Origin: JAGMDK01 sp023128695 | Lineage (GTDB): Bacteria > Planctomycetota > Phycisphaerae > UBA1845 > Fen-1342 | Assembly (NCBI GenBank): GCA_030628805.1 | Contig: DAOVQG010000058.1 | Coordinates: forward strand, 1-17,192 | Length of the DNA: 17,192 nt | Direction of reading: 5' to 3' | Shown here: positions 1 through 7,943 of the stretch, piece by piece | How positions within the stretch are numbered: the stretch's first letter is position 1 | Layout: each line of letters starts with the position of its first letter | Position numbers and translations under genes: made by a program | Notes under the pieces: model-generated | Told to the model about the DNA's origin: nothing | Database searches by the model: none | The model's input: only the letters and a program-made list of their open reading frames with translations

Positions 1-78
1 AGCGATCAGCTAAAAGACGAGCACTGCTGGCCAAATGTCACAAATAACGTGCTATTGAGAGCTTCGCGGGGCTATGAC

Positions 79-108
79 CGATGTTAGGCACCTGCCCACC
101 TAACATCG
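79..108. repeat. 10-bp inverted repeat with 10-nt loop
   Basis: CGATGTTAGG at 79-88 is the exact reverse complement of CCTAACATCG at 99-108. It lies about 90 bases past the stop of the minus-strand prepilin gene. Neither strand has a run of T after the stem, so it does not look like a standard Rho-independent terminator. It could be a dispersed palindrome or a Rho-type 3' end. The rest of 1-194 holds no gene that I can support. Confidence 0.6.
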
Positions 109-114
109 CAAATG

Positions 115-163
115 GCTGACCGCTGAAAGCTGATTGCTGAATGCTAGCTGCAAACGGCTGAAC
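115..163. repeat. Degenerate tandem array of seven 7-base units (GCTGANN)
   Basis: The stretch divides exactly into heptads that begin at 115, 122, 129, 136, 143, 150 and 157. Five of the seven are GCTGA plus two variable bases; the fifth and sixth (GCTAGCT, GCAAACG) have drifted. It is intergenic, downstream of the prepilin gene. The unit length matches two other short arrays in this window, although their sequences differ. Confidence 0.6.
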
Positions 164-194
164 TTTTGCAATTGTTCAATGTAAACGGGGAATC

Positions 195-1121
195 TTATTT
201 GTGCCCAATCCGGGTCCAGAGCAGGTTGCGGGTGTAGTACTCCGGAATCATTTCGCGCCAGATGAGGCTCCGGGTAAAATTGTGGCTCCTGTCAATGGGA
301 GGCACATGGGGATAGTAGTTGCCCTCGTATTGGTGCTCGGGACCGACGTTGAGCGGCTCGCCCGGGTACCAGAGGCAACTGCGTGAAGTATTGAGGGGCT
401 CGACCGAATCGAACAGGAACTTCCGCCGAACCACGTGGCTATCCTGATACAACAAATTGGCGGCAAAATCGGCGTGCCGCCAAGCCACGGTGTTATCGAA
501 CTGAGTCGGGTAGCTCCAATCATGATACCAAAGGGCGTCCCCGCTCAGGTTGTAGAGGCCGCTCCAATAAGCGTCGCCCGCCAGGACGCGCTCGGCCGGG
601 TTTCGGTCGTGGTTTTCGAAGCGGCGGGGGGAATGATCCCCGGGCAACTTAAAGCTGCCGTTCCAGCGCCACCCGCAGGAAGCGAGCGGGACGCTAATCC
701 CATAGCTGTAATCGATGCCATACTCGCTCACGTGCCCAGGATAGAACAGGTTGTGGTGCCGCGCGCGGTCGGCGTTGAGGGCGTCAGGCTGCGAGTCCTC
801 GGGGCAATAGGCGGCGTTGACGTTGCCCAAGAGTTCCTGCTCCACCAGGACGTCGATCCAGGTGTAGCGCACCGGGCTGCCGCCGTCATCAACGTAGGGG
901 TAACACTGGTCGTTACTCAGGCCCATCTGGAGAGCGTAGCCGATCTGTCGGAGCTGACTTTCGCAGCACACCTCCCGAGCCCGTCGGTGTGCATGCCGCA
1001 ACGGGCTGACAATGATCGCAATCAGAAAACAAATGATCCCGATCACCACCAGCAATTCTGGTAAAGAGAATCCCCATACCCCCCAGTGCTGCGTACGCAA
1101 TTGCGAGCCAATTGAACGCAT
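195..1121 (-). CDS. Prepilin-like protein with N-terminal cleavage/methylation motif
   Basis: A secreted or membrane-tethered pseudopilin-like protein of the kind abundant in Planctomycetota. From the ATG at 1121 it has 308 residues. A short basic leader (MRSIGSQLRTQHWGVWG) is followed by FSLPELLVVIGII and a hydrophobic helix to about residue 40. The mature protein would start at Phe and has the conserved Glu5; Pro replaces the usual Ile at +4. Near the C-terminus RHADFAANLLYQDSHV resembles the H-x9-D-G-H-V motif of DUF1559-type planctomycete pseudopilins, though spacing and the Gly differ. The globular part is rich in Trp, Tyr and His. A GTG at 1160 and another at 1130 are alternative starts; I prefer the ATG because it gives a normal-length leader, but no site has a convincing ribosome-binding sequence. 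It lies downstream of leuS on the same strand, separated by a long inverted repeat. Substrate and role are unknown. Confidence 0.85.
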   Translation of the reverse strand: MRSIGSQLRTQHWGVWGFSLPELLVVIGIICFLIAIIVSPLRHAHRRAREVCCESQLRQIGYALQMGLSNDQCYPYVDDGGSPVRYTWIDVLVEQELLGNVNAAYCPEDSQPDALNADRARHHNLFYPGHVSEYGIDYSYGISVPLASCGWRWNGSFKLPGDHSPRRFENHDRNPAERVLAGDAYWSGLYNLSGDALWYHDWSYPTQFDNTVAWRHADFAANLLYQDSHVVRRKFLFDSVEPLNTSRSCLWYPGEPLNVGPEHQYEGNYYPHVPPIDRSHNFTRSLIWREMIPEYYTRNLLWTRIGHK

Positions 1122-1429
1122 ACGTTGCACCGGCCGCCCAGCGACCTCCCAATCAAGCACCGCGCCCCCGGTAAAGGAGCGCCGACGCTATCTTTTACTC
1201 CCTTCCCGCCGCGCTCCGGGCATTAATACAATTGCTACCCTCGGCTGCGGCAGACAACAACTTCCCCATATTGTAAGAATAAGCCCGCCGGGCAGCTCCC
1301 GCAAGCGTTTTTTCCGGAAACTTTATCGAACCAAGCCCATCGGAGTCTTGAATCCGCTTTATATTATCGGAATATGTAGCGTCGGCCAAGATCGGGTGGT
1401 GCTGCTACTACTGCTCTGTCAAGCATCGC
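1122..1429. other. Intergenic region upstream of the prepilin gene
   Basis: This stretch between the prepilin start and the long inverted repeat behind leuS should hold the prepilin promoter on the minus strand. I see AT-richer sequence around 1355-1375 but no confident -35/-10 pair, no RNA gene and no ORF with protein-like composition. Confidence 0.4.
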
Positions 1430-1506
1430 TTGATGGGTGGCACGGCTGTGTCAGCCGTGTACAAGCCGCAGGTATTCACGGCCGACACGGCCGTGCCACC
1501 CATCAA
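1430..1506. repeat. Long inverted pair of family C palindromes (BIME-like)
   Basis: Two 30-nt arms, 1430-1459 and 1477-1506, are reverse complements at 28 of 30 positions around a 17-nt loop. Each arm is itself a hairpin preceded by GGGTGGCAC. The left arm stem is CACGGCT/AGCCGTG and the right arm, read on the other strand, is CACGGCC/GGCCGTG, so the two differences are one compensatory T-A to C-G swap. It begins 40 bases past the leuS stop on the transcribed strand and could help end the leuS transcript, but there is no T run. Confidence 0.8.
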
Positions 1507-1545
1507 CGCAACATGGACAGAACGCTCCCGCCAGGAGCACGCTGG

Positions 1546-4338
1546 CTATACGATCAGGTTGACGAGCCGGCCTTTCACGACAATCGTGCGCTTAAGCGGC
1601 TTGCCGGCCACTTCTTTCGCAACAATCGGACGCTCCAACGCGGCGGCAACCACCTCTTCGTCTGAGGCGTCGACGGGCACGGTGACCCTGTCGCGCAGCT
1701 TACCCTCGATCTGAACGGCCAACTCGACGGTCTCATCCCGTGTCAAAGCCTCTTCATAAGTTGGCCAAGCCTCGCGGGCGAGGGACTCCGTATGACCCAG
1801 CCGCTGCCAAAGCTCCTCACTTAGATGTGGAGCGAACGGCGATAGCAGCCGCAGGAACCGCTCCAGTTGATCGCGGCCGAGCGTATCGGCTTTGCTCGCC
1901 TCATTGGACCAGACGATCATCTTGGCGATCGCCGTGTTGTAGGCCAATCGCGCGATGTCCTCGCTGACCTTTTTGATCGTCTTGTGCAGCAGACGTTCGA
2001 GGGCTTCGTTACGCTCGTCAGTGATTTTGGGATTGAGCGGAGGAGGAGGTTCCGTCTGACCCTCGACCGGCGGCGGGACGACCAACCGCCAGACGCGTTG
2101 CAGGAAGCGGTGTACGCCGATGATATCACGCGTGTTCCAGGGCTTGCTGGCCTCGAGCGGGCCCATGTACATTTCGTAGAGCCGCAACGTGTCGGCCCCG
2201 TACTCGTCGATGATCGCATCGGGGTTAGTGACGTTCTTGAGCGACTTCGACATCTTCTCGACCGTGGCGGCGAGCTTTTCGCCGGTCTGTTTGTGGTATG
2301 GGTCCTCGCCACGGAACTCGACTTGTTCATGTTCGATGCACACGCCGCGGGCATCGCGATACGTGAAAGCCAGAATCATGCCCTGGTTGAAGAGCTTGTG
2401 GAACGGCTCGGGGGTGGATACGTAGCCCAGGTCGTAGAGCACCTTGTGCCAGAAGCGGGCGTACAGCAGGTGCAGGACGGCGTGCTCGGCACCGCCGATG
2501 TAGAGGTCGACGCCGCCCGGCTTGGGTGTGCCGTCGGGCAGCTTGCCGCCCATCCAGTAGCGCTCGACCGCGCGGTCGATCAGCGCGTGTTCGTTGTGCG
2601 GATCGCAGAAACGCAGGTAGTACCAGCACGAGCCGGCCCACTGCGGCATGGTGTTGGTTTCGCGGCGATACTCCTCGCCGTCATGCCGAACCGTTACCCA
2701 GTCCGTGGCTCTACTCAGCGGGGTCTGGGGCTCGGCGTCGGGATCGTCGCTGGCGTGCGGGTGGAAATCCTCCACGTCGGGCAAGGTAACCGGCAGCTCA
2801 AACTCGTCGACCGAGACGATACTGCCGTCGGCGCGGCACAGGATCGGGAAAGGCTCGCCCCAGTAGCGCTGACGGGAGAAGAGCCAATCGCGGAGCTTGT
2901 ACTGGATCGTCCCTTCGCCGAGATCCCGCTCTTCGAGCCACTTGGTGATGGTTTTCTTGGCTTCGGGGGTGGGCAAACCGTTCAGGAGGCACTGCCCGGG
3001 GAATTGCTCTCCGTCGCCGAGCGGCGAGTTGACCGCCACGCCGTCGCCGACGAAGCCGCGCCAGTCCTCGCCCTGGGGTGGCCGGACCACTTCGATCACT
3101 TTGAGTCCGAACGTTTCAGCGAATTCGAGGTCGCGGGTATCGTGCCCGGGGACCGCCATGATCGAACCGGTGCCGTAGCTGATCAGAACATAGTCGGCCA
3201 CCCAAATCGGCATTGGTTCTCTATTGACGGGGTTGATGGCATAGGCCCCGGTGAATATCCCCGTCTTCGTCTTCGTCGCGACGGTACGGTCAAGCTCGGA
3301 CTTCTGCTGGGCCTGCCGGCAATACGCCTGCACCTCCTCGTGGTGTTCCGTGGTGGTGATGATCGGGACGAGCCGGTGTTCCGGGGCAAGGACCATGTAA
3401 GTCGCGCCGAAAAGCGTGTCGGGCCGCGTGGTAAAAACGCGGATGACGTTCCCGCCGGCCGGCCCCTCGCCCTCGATGGCGAAGTCCACGTAGGCCCCTT
3501 CGCTCCGGCCGATCCAGTTCCGCTGCATCAGCTTGATCGACTCCGGCCAGTCGAGCAGGTCGAGGTCCGTAAGCAGCCGATCGGCGTACTCCGTGATCCG
3601 CAGCATCCACTGCTTCAACGGCCGGCGATAGACCGGATGGTTGCCGCGGTCGCTACGGCCCTCGTTGGTGACCTCCTCGTTGGAGAGGACCGTGCCAAGC
3701 GCCGGGCACCAGTTCACCGGAACCTCGGACAGATAGGCCAGCCGGTGCTCGGCCTGATACTCGGCCACCGCCCGCGGGCCCTGGGCCTTGACCTCGGGCG
3801 GAATCGGGAGGTCGTCGATCGGCCGCGCCGCCCCGACGACTTCGCGGCCATCGGCGTCGGTCCAACGCCACTCCGGGTCATACCAGGAGTTGTAAATCTT
3901 GTGGAAAATCCACTGCGTCCAGTGGTAGTAATCCTCATCGCACGTGGCGACCTCGCGATCCCAGTCGTAGGAGAGCCCGATCGTCTTCAACTGACGCTTA
4001 TAGGTCGCGATGTTCTTCTGCGTCGTCACCCGCGGGTGTACGCCGGACTCGACGGCGTATTGCTCGGCGGGCAGGCCAAAGGCGTCCCAGCCCATGGGAT
4101 GGAGCACGTTGTAGCCCCGCATGCGCATGAAGCGGGCCATGATGTCGGAAGCGATGTAGCCCAGCGGGTGCCCCACGTGCAGGCCCGCCCCGGACGGGTA
4201 CGGAAAGAAGTCCAGGATATAGAACTTGGGGGCTTCACTGCCGGGCCGGCCGGGGTTGGCGGCTCGATAGGTCTGGTGCTCGTCCCAATAGCGCTGCCAC
4301 TTGAGCTCGATCTCGTTGAAGTCGTAGATGCTGTTCAT
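1546..4338 (-). CDS. leuS: Leucyl-tRNA synthetase
   Basis: Cytoplasmic class I aminoacyl-tRNA synthetase that charges tRNA-Leu with leucine. The 930-residue length is usual for bacterial LeuRS. The HIGH signature appears as HVGH at 54-57 after FPYPSGAGL, and KMSKS is intact at 695-699, followed by LKNVTNP. The CP1 editing domain carries TTRPDTLFGATYMVLAPEH and GHDTRD (398-403), which includes the editing-site Asp. The C-terminal part ends in the usual VELAVQIEGK...VNLIV domain. An insertion-like stretch rich in Pro and Glu (about residues 165-200, with DLPIPPEVKAQGPRAVAEYQ) sits before NWCPALGTVLSNEEV. The frame stays open upstream to 4554, but MNSIYDFNEIELKWQRYW at 4338 matches the family N-terminus, and the extension would overlap the preceding gene. 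It starts 13 bases after the stop of the PpiD-like gene, so co-transcription is likely. Confidence 0.97.
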   Translation of the reverse strand: MNSIYDFNEIELKWQRYWDEHQTYRAANPGRPGSEAPKFYILDFFPYPSGAGLHVGHPLGYIASDIMARFMRMRGYNVLHPMGWDAFGLPAEQYAVESGVHPRVTTQKNIATYKRQLKTIGLSYDWDREVATCDEDYYHWTQWIFHKIYNSWYDPEWRWTDADGREVVGAARPIDDLPIPPEVKAQGPRAVAEYQAEHRLAYLSEVPVNWCPALGTVLSNEEVTNEGRSDRGNHPVYRRPLKQWMLRITEYADRLLTDLDLLDWPESIKLMQRNWIGRSEGAYVDFAIEGEGPAGGNVIRVFTTRPDTLFGATYMVLAPEHRLVPIITTTEHHEEVQAYCRQAQQKSELDRTVATKTKTGIFTGAYAINPVNREPMPIWVADYVLISYGTGSIMAVPGHDTRDLEFAETFGLKVIEVVRPPQGEDWRGFVGDGVAVNSPLGDGEQFPGQCLLNGLPTPEAKKTITKWLEERDLGEGTIQYKLRDWLFSRQRYWGEPFPILCRADGSIVSVDEFELPVTLPDVEDFHPHASDDPDAEPQTPLSRATDWVTVRHDGEEYRRETNTMPQWAGSCWYYLRFCDPHNEHALIDRAVERYWMGGKLPDGTPKPGGVDLYIGGAEHAVLHLLYARFWHKVLYDLGYVSTPEPFHKLFNQGMILAFTYRDARGVCIEHEQVEFRGEDPYHKQTGEKLAATVEKMSKSLKNVTNPDAIIDEYGADTLRLYEMYMGPLEASKPWNTRDIIGVHRFLQRVWRLVVPPPVEGQTEPPPPLNPKITDERNEALERLLHKTIKKVSEDIARLAYNTAIAKMIVWSNEASKADTLGRDQLERFLRLLSPFAPHLSEELWQRLGHTESLAREAWPTYEEALTRDETVELAVQIEGKLRDRVTVPVDASDEEVVAAALERPIVAKEVAGKPLKRTIVVKGRLVNLIV

Positions 4339-4351
4339 GGCCTGCGAATCG

Positions 4352-6313
4352 TCAGGGTGTCTGCGGCGTTTCGGGCTGAGCCGGCTCCAAGGTCGACTGA
4401 AACCCGGTGCGTTGCTGCACGTTCTCCGAAGCACTCCACACCTGGCCGAAAACAAACTGTATTTCCCGACGCCAGTTGCGCGTGTCTTGCACTCTCCGGA
4501 CGAGTTCTTGCTTGAAGGGGCCCTCGTAGAGTGGCTTGACCTCCGACAACTCACCCACGACCCATTTGGCTTCGGAGTGTTGGTCCGCCGATAGGGTAAC
4601 TACCGGCACAACGCAGACCCGGTGAGCCGCGCTGGTGTCCGCGGTCGACGTATCCGCGAGCTCAAACAGGGCCTTGGGCACGCCGCGAGTCGGGCCGATA
4701 AATTTGATCTGCGCCGAATTACGCGTCAACGGAGTGGAAAAGGGCTCCAACTTCTTGACGTAATCCGGCGGGATGAGTGACCTCTCCGCCGGCTGGGTCG
4801 CGGCTTGCTCCCCGGCTGTCAAAGCTGCCTTCAAATCGATGTCATCCTCCACGGCGGCGGCCAGACCGGCCTCCCGCGCCCGGGTGGCGAGGCGTTCGGC
4901 CGCTGCGCGGGCCAATTCGTGGGCCTGCACCAGCTTCCAGTCTTCGACGAGTTGCTCGCGGACATCCTGGAAGGAATCCGGGGGGGCCTTCTTGGCCACC
5001 TGGACGACGCGGAAGAGAAACGCCTGGCGAGGTCGTTTTTGCCGGGAGACAGGATCATAATCGTAGGTCAGCACGACCGGGGCGGGCTCCATCAAGTTGA
5101 TGACCGGCAACTTATCGCCTGGGTTCCGGTCGAGGATGCCCTTGACGCGGAGCGCCAACTCCGGGGCCGAAGCGTCCATCAGGCTGGCTTGTCCAAGGCC
5201 GGGCACGCGCCTGAGCCCGTCCAGCTCGAGCAGTTCGGTACGACCAAGCTCCACCGGGTAGGTCGTGGAAAAGTCCTCCCTGAGCTTCTCGAAGGATACG
5301 ATTTCGCCTTCCGGCTGCGACGTAAAGCCGTCTTCACGCACCGGGGCCGTACCCCAGGGCCGGTGCGCTTCGGAGAAAATGTCGTTGATCAGGCTCTGGG
5401 CAGCCTCGTGGGCCCGGCGGGTGCGGAGATCCTCACGGACCTGCTTTTCGGCCTCATTATAGGTCATCTGTATGAGAGGCGGCGAACCCTGCGCCGGTTG
5501 ACTGGCCAGAGGATCGGGCTTGGTATAGCGGTAGGCATTTTCCTCGAAGTATTGCCGGGCGTCCCGACCCCTGACCGTGACGACTTTCCGGACCTTCTCC
5601 GGATCGACGGTCAAATACTCGATCTGCACGCGATCCGGCAACCGGTATCCGAACAGGAGCTCTTCCTCCGTGTGCTCCGTATCGCGGGCTTTGCATTCCT
5701 CGAAGAACGCCACAAGCTGCTCGTCGGTCGGCGGGGGCACCTGGTGAAGAAAGGCCCGGCTGTTAATGACGGAGAGTTCGGCGACCGCCTGCTGTTGCCC
5801 GTCACGGTAGACCAACTCCTGGCGCGGCAGGCTGTCATACATGGCGCTGCATTCCAGGAGCTTCAGACGGTTAACAGATAGCAAGCGGCCAATCATGTCG
5901 TAGATGTCGTCGTAGCTGAGCCGCGAGTGCGCCTGTTGCCTACTCCGCATGAACTCATCCGTGTAACCGATCTCCTTCAGTGTGGCGAGCACCTCCTCCC
6001 GACCGACCCGCAGCCCCATCCGTTGGGCTTGTTCGCCTAGCAGGTAATAGTCCAGGGCGGCATCACTCGATTCCAGCGAGATCGGAAGCTTAAAGCCGAA
6101 GTTCTCCAATATCCGCATCTCGGCCCGGACTGATTCCAGTTGCATGTTTGAGATCGACTCGCCGAAGGCTTCACCCCGCACCATGGCCCGTCCCTGCCGG
6201 CGTTCCCCGCAACCCTGAATGGTATTCGGAATCAGGAACGCCACCAGCAGCAGCGACATGAAGACCATGAGCAGGGTGCGGCTGTGTTTACGAAGAAGCT
6301 TGTTCAGGTTCAT
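4352..6313 (-). CDS. PpiD/SurA-like membrane-anchored periplasmic folding factor
   Basis: A 653-residue protein with a short cytoplasmic N-terminus (MNLNKLLRKHSRT), one transmembrane helix at about 12-31 and a long extracytoplasmic part. The layout matches PpiD-type chaperones. The region after the helix resembles the SurA_N helical fold (GEAFGESISNMQLES...YYLLGEQAQRMGLRVGREEVLATLKE). The stretch with PDRVQIEYLTVDPEKV...YFEENAYRYTKPDP resembles the PpiD middle segment, and FLFRVVQVAKKAPPDSFQDVREQLVEDW...AHELARAAAERL resembles the PpiD C-terminal part. I could not find a clear parvulin signature, so it may act as a chaperone without prolyl isomerase activity. It is divergent from the gene at 6551 and leads into leuS. 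Assignment rests on architecture, so the general class is fairly sure and the exact subfamily is not. Confidence 0.75.
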   Translation of the reverse strand: MNLNKLLRKHSRTLLMVFMSLLLVAFLIPNTIQGCGERRQGRAMVRGEAFGESISNMQLESVRAEMRILENFGFKLPISLESSDAALDYYLLGEQAQRMGLRVGREEVLATLKEIGYTDEFMRSRQQAHSRLSYDDIYDMIGRLLSVNRLKLLECSAMYDSLPRQELVYRDGQQQAVAELSVINSRAFLHQVPPPTDEQLVAFFEECKARDTEHTEEELLFGYRLPDRVQIEYLTVDPEKVRKVVTVRGRDARQYFEENAYRYTKPDPLASQPAQGSPPLIQMTYNEAEKQVREDLRTRRAHEAAQSLINDIFSEAHRPWGTAPVREDGFTSQPEGEIVSFEKLREDFSTTYPVELGRTELLELDGLRRVPGLGQASLMDASAPELALRVKGILDRNPGDKLPVINLMEPAPVVLTYDYDPVSRQKRPRQAFLFRVVQVAKKAPPDSFQDVREQLVEDWKLVQAHELARAAAERLATRAREAGLAAAVEDDIDLKAALTAGEQAATQPAERSLIPPDYVKKLEPFSTPLTRNSAQIKFIGPTRGVPKALFELADTSTADTSAAHRVCVVPVVTLSADQHSEAKWVVGELSEVKPLYEGPFKQELVRRVQDTRNWRREIQFVFGQVWSASENVQQRTGFQSTLEPAQPETPQTP

Positions 6314-6550
6314 ATCGGTGTATCCCGAGAAAATAAAGCCGGTCCCGTAGTCGGGACTATGAATCCATGGAACAGTACATCATACGGATCATGCCCGGCA
6401 AAACAAGCTCTCCGAGATTCGGAACGGGCGGTGGCACGGGATGTGGCACCCATCGCCGGCGGTTGACGCCGTACCGTTGGCGAAGTAGCGTGGTAGGTCG
6501 CTCATTAGTATCCGCTTGGTGTTAATGTGACAGGGCTGGAGCGGCGGCGG
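6314..6550. other. Divergent intergenic region between PpiD-like gene and 6551 gene
   Basis: This 237-base region must hold promoters for both divergent genes, but I could not identify one with confidence. It contains a small perfect hairpin, GTCCCG-TAGT-CGGGAC, at 6342-6357, and a GTGGCAC-containing stretch near 6430-6455 that recalls the family C palindromes without forming a clear copy. No RNA gene was recognised. Confidence 0.35.
6538..6541 (+). promoter_or_regulatory. Ribosome-binding site GGAG for the 6551 gene
   Basis: GGAG ends 9 bases before the ATG at 6551. The in-frame GTG at 6527 has no such sequence, so this site favours the ATG start. Confidence 0.4.
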
Positions 6551-7054
6551 ATGAATCGGCCTCGTGCGACGAATATGATTGCCCACTACGCGCGGTGCGC
6601 CCCGGATAAGCTGCCCGGTCTCTTTGCGGAACGGCTGGCGTCGGAGCCGCGCTGTGCGGTGACCCGCTATCTGTTGGGATGCCAGTGCTTTGATCGCGGA
6701 CACTCGGCCGTGGCGGTGCGGCACATGATGATCGCGCACCACGCGGAGCCGTGCTTGCAGTCCGCCGCCCTGCTGGCTTTCGCCGGGCTGAACTGGGTCA
6801 GTCGGGGGAATGCGGCGCTGTTGCCGGTGTTGCTGGAAACCTGGGAAGAGTTCCGCCGACCTGAATTTGACCGTTATCGGCTGGAACGGCGGCTGCTGGA
6901 CGCGTTCTCAGAGCCCGATCCGGGACTGGAACACGTGGCCCCGCTGGCCCGGAGGTTGTGGCGGTTGCCGATCCGCACCTTGCAAGCGCAGATTCGCGCC
7001 GCGATCCGGTCGCGGGACGCCGTTTTGTATCCCCAACTGACGGCCCCGGCTTAG
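6551..7054 (+). CDS. Hypothetical alpha-helical protein, TPR-like composition
   Basis: A 167-residue protein that I do not recognise. It has no signal peptide or transmembrane segment and is rich in Ala, Leu and Arg. It looks all-helical, with short amphipathic helices (YLLGCQCFDRGHSAVAVRHM, then SAALLAFAGLNWVSRGNAA, then LLPVLLETWEEFRRPEFD), which recalls TPR-type helical hairpins; this is an impression, not a motif match. GC-rich third codon positions support real coding. The frame is open from a GTG at 6527, but the ATG at 6551 has GGAG 9 bases upstream. The TAG stop at 7052-7054 lies inside the left terminal repeat of the MITE-like element at 7051-7195, so the present C-terminus may have been set by that insertion. 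It precedes the glycosyltransferase cluster on the same strand. Confidence 0.6.
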   Translation: MNRPRATNMIAHYARCAPDKLPGLFAERLASEPRCAVTRYLLGCQCFDRGHSAVAVRHMMIAHHAEPCLQSAALLAFAGLNWVSRGNAALLPVLLETWEEFRRPEFDRYRLERRLLDAFSEPDPGLEHVAPLARRLWRLPIRTLQAQIRAAIRSRDAVLYPQLTAPA

Positions 7055-7195
7055 CAGTCCGCCGCAAAGTCCTGTAGCGGCCGGGCTCCGTACCGGCCGT
7101 TGTTTTAGGCGAGTGTTTTCCCGTGTTCTACGGCCGGTGCGGAGCCCGGCCGCTACATTTTCCGGCCGAAGCCGACTTTTACGGCGGACTGTTAA
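7051..7195. mobile_element. MITE-like element 1 with CAGTCCGCCG terminal inverted repeats
   Basis: The left end TTAGCAGTCCGCCGCAAAG and the right end, read on the other strand as TTAACAGTCCGCCGTAAAAG, match over a perfect 10-base core CAGTCCGCCG and most of the flanks. The element is about 145 bases and has no coding capacity. Immediate flanks TTAG and TTAA fit a YTAR-type target. Inside sits a near-perfect inverted pair of family B palindromes (7074-7156). The element at 16956-17085 has related ends (CAGTCTGTCG). Mobility is inferred from the ends only. Confidence 0.55.
7074..7156. repeat. Inverted pair of family B palindromes (BIME-like)
   Basis: Arms 7074-7100 and 7130-7156 are reverse complements at 26 of 27 positions around a 29-nt loop. 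Each arm starts with GTAG at its outer foot, followed by the hairpin CGGCCGG/CCGGCCG. It lies between the hypothetical gene and the first glycosyltransferase, nested inside the MITE-like element. Confidence 0.85.
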
Positions 7196-7223
7196 GACCC
7201 GCACGTCCGTCATCGTGGACAAC

Positions 7224-7230
7224 AGAGGAG
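7224..7230 (+). promoter_or_regulatory. Ribosome-binding site AGAGGAG deciding the GT2 start
   Basis: AGAGGAG ends 11 bases before the ATG at 7242. The frame is open back to 7113, but that extension runs through the MITE-like element and the family B palindrome, so the ATG at 7242 is the better start. Confidence 0.6.
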
Positions 7231-7241
7231 CGAAAAGCAGC

Positions 7242-7943
7242 ATGTTGCTTTCGATCGTAATACCGGTTTATAACGAGCAGGACACGCTGTTCGAGATTAT
7301 TCGACGGGTGCTCGATTCGCCGATTGAGCTGGACCGCGAGCTGATCCTGGTCGACGACTGCTCCCGGGACGGGACGCTCGAACTCTATCCGCGGCTCGAG
7401 AGCGAGTTTCCGAACGCGAAGATCCGGCTGGTCAAACATACGGTTAACCAGGGTAAAGGGGCGGCCTTGCGGACCGGTTACGCCGAAGCCCGGGGCGATA
7501 TCGTTCTCGTGCAGGACGCCGATCTCGAATACAGCCCGCAGGATTACCCGAAGCTGCTCAAGCCGATCCTGGACGGGCGGGCGGACGTCGTCTACGGCTC
7601 GCGGTTCGTGGGCGGCGACGAACACCGCGTGCTGTACTTCTGGCACTCGGTCGGCAACAGGTTCCTGACTTTGTGCTCGAACGTGTTCACCAATCTGAAC
7701 CTGACCGACATGGAGACCTGCTACAAGGTGTTCCGGGCCGACGTGCTCAAGAACATCCGCCTGCGGTCCAATCGCTTCGGCATCGAGCCCGAAATCACGG
7801 CGAAGGTGGCCCGCGGGGGGTGGCGGATCTACGAAGTCGGCATCAGCTACTCCGGCCGGTCGTACGCGGAGGGCAAAAAAATCACCTGGAAAGACGGCGT
7901 CCAGGCCTTCTTCTATATTCTTCGATTTGCCATCGCCGATTGA
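7242..7943 (+). CDS. Family 2 glycosyltransferase, DPM/DPG-synthase-like
   Basis: A 233-residue GT-A fold enzyme that probably transfers a nucleotide-activated sugar to polyprenyl phosphate on the cytoplasmic side of the membrane. Visible motifs are IVIPVYNEQDTL at 5-16, LVDDCSRDGT with the nucleotide-binding Asp pair at 38-39, QGKGAALRTGY at 70-80, the metal-binding DAD at 92-94, and GSRFVGG at 119-125. The C-terminal part has TDMETCYKVFRADVL and a GRSYAEGKKITWKDG segment typical of the DPM-like subgroup. There is no C-terminal membrane domain. It starts a probable operon with a second GT2 and a GT87-like enzyme. The last codons (FAIAD and the TGA stop) fall within a 43-base stretch that is repeated, with two changes, inside the GT87-like gene, so the extreme C-terminus may be repeat-derived. 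Donor sugar is not predictable. Confidence 0.92.
   Translation: MLLSIVIPVYNEQDTLFEIIRRVLDSPIELDRELILVDDCSRDGTLELYPRLESEFPNAKIRLVKHTVNQGKGAALRTGYAEARGDIVLVQDADLEYSPQDYPKLLKPILDGRADVVYGSRFVGGDEHRVLYFWHSVGNRFLTLCSNVFTNLNLTDMETCYKVFRADVLKNIRLRSNRFGIEPEITAKVARGGWRIYEVGISYSGRSYAEGKKITWKDGVQAFFYILRFAIAD

Noticed and set aside
79..108. Rho-independent terminator of the prepilin gene
   Set aside because: The stem is good, but no T run follows on the transcribed strand.
435..1064. A 209-codon open frame on the plus strand
   Set aside because: Antisense to the prepilin gene, whose N-terminal motif is clear on the minus strand.
1867..4515. An 882-codon open frame on the plus strand
   Set aside because: It is antisense to leuS over its whole length. 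The leuS frame has HVGH, KMSKS and editing motifs, while the plus frame has no recognisable domain; long antisense frames are expected in GC-rich DNA.
4805..5881. A 358-codon open frame on the plus strand
   Set aside because: Antisense to the PpiD-like gene, with low-complexity, frame-shadow composition and no motif.
7113..7241. N-terminal extension of the first GT2
   Set aside because: The extension is encoded by the MITE-like element and the B palindrome; a ribosome-binding site precedes the ATG at 7242.
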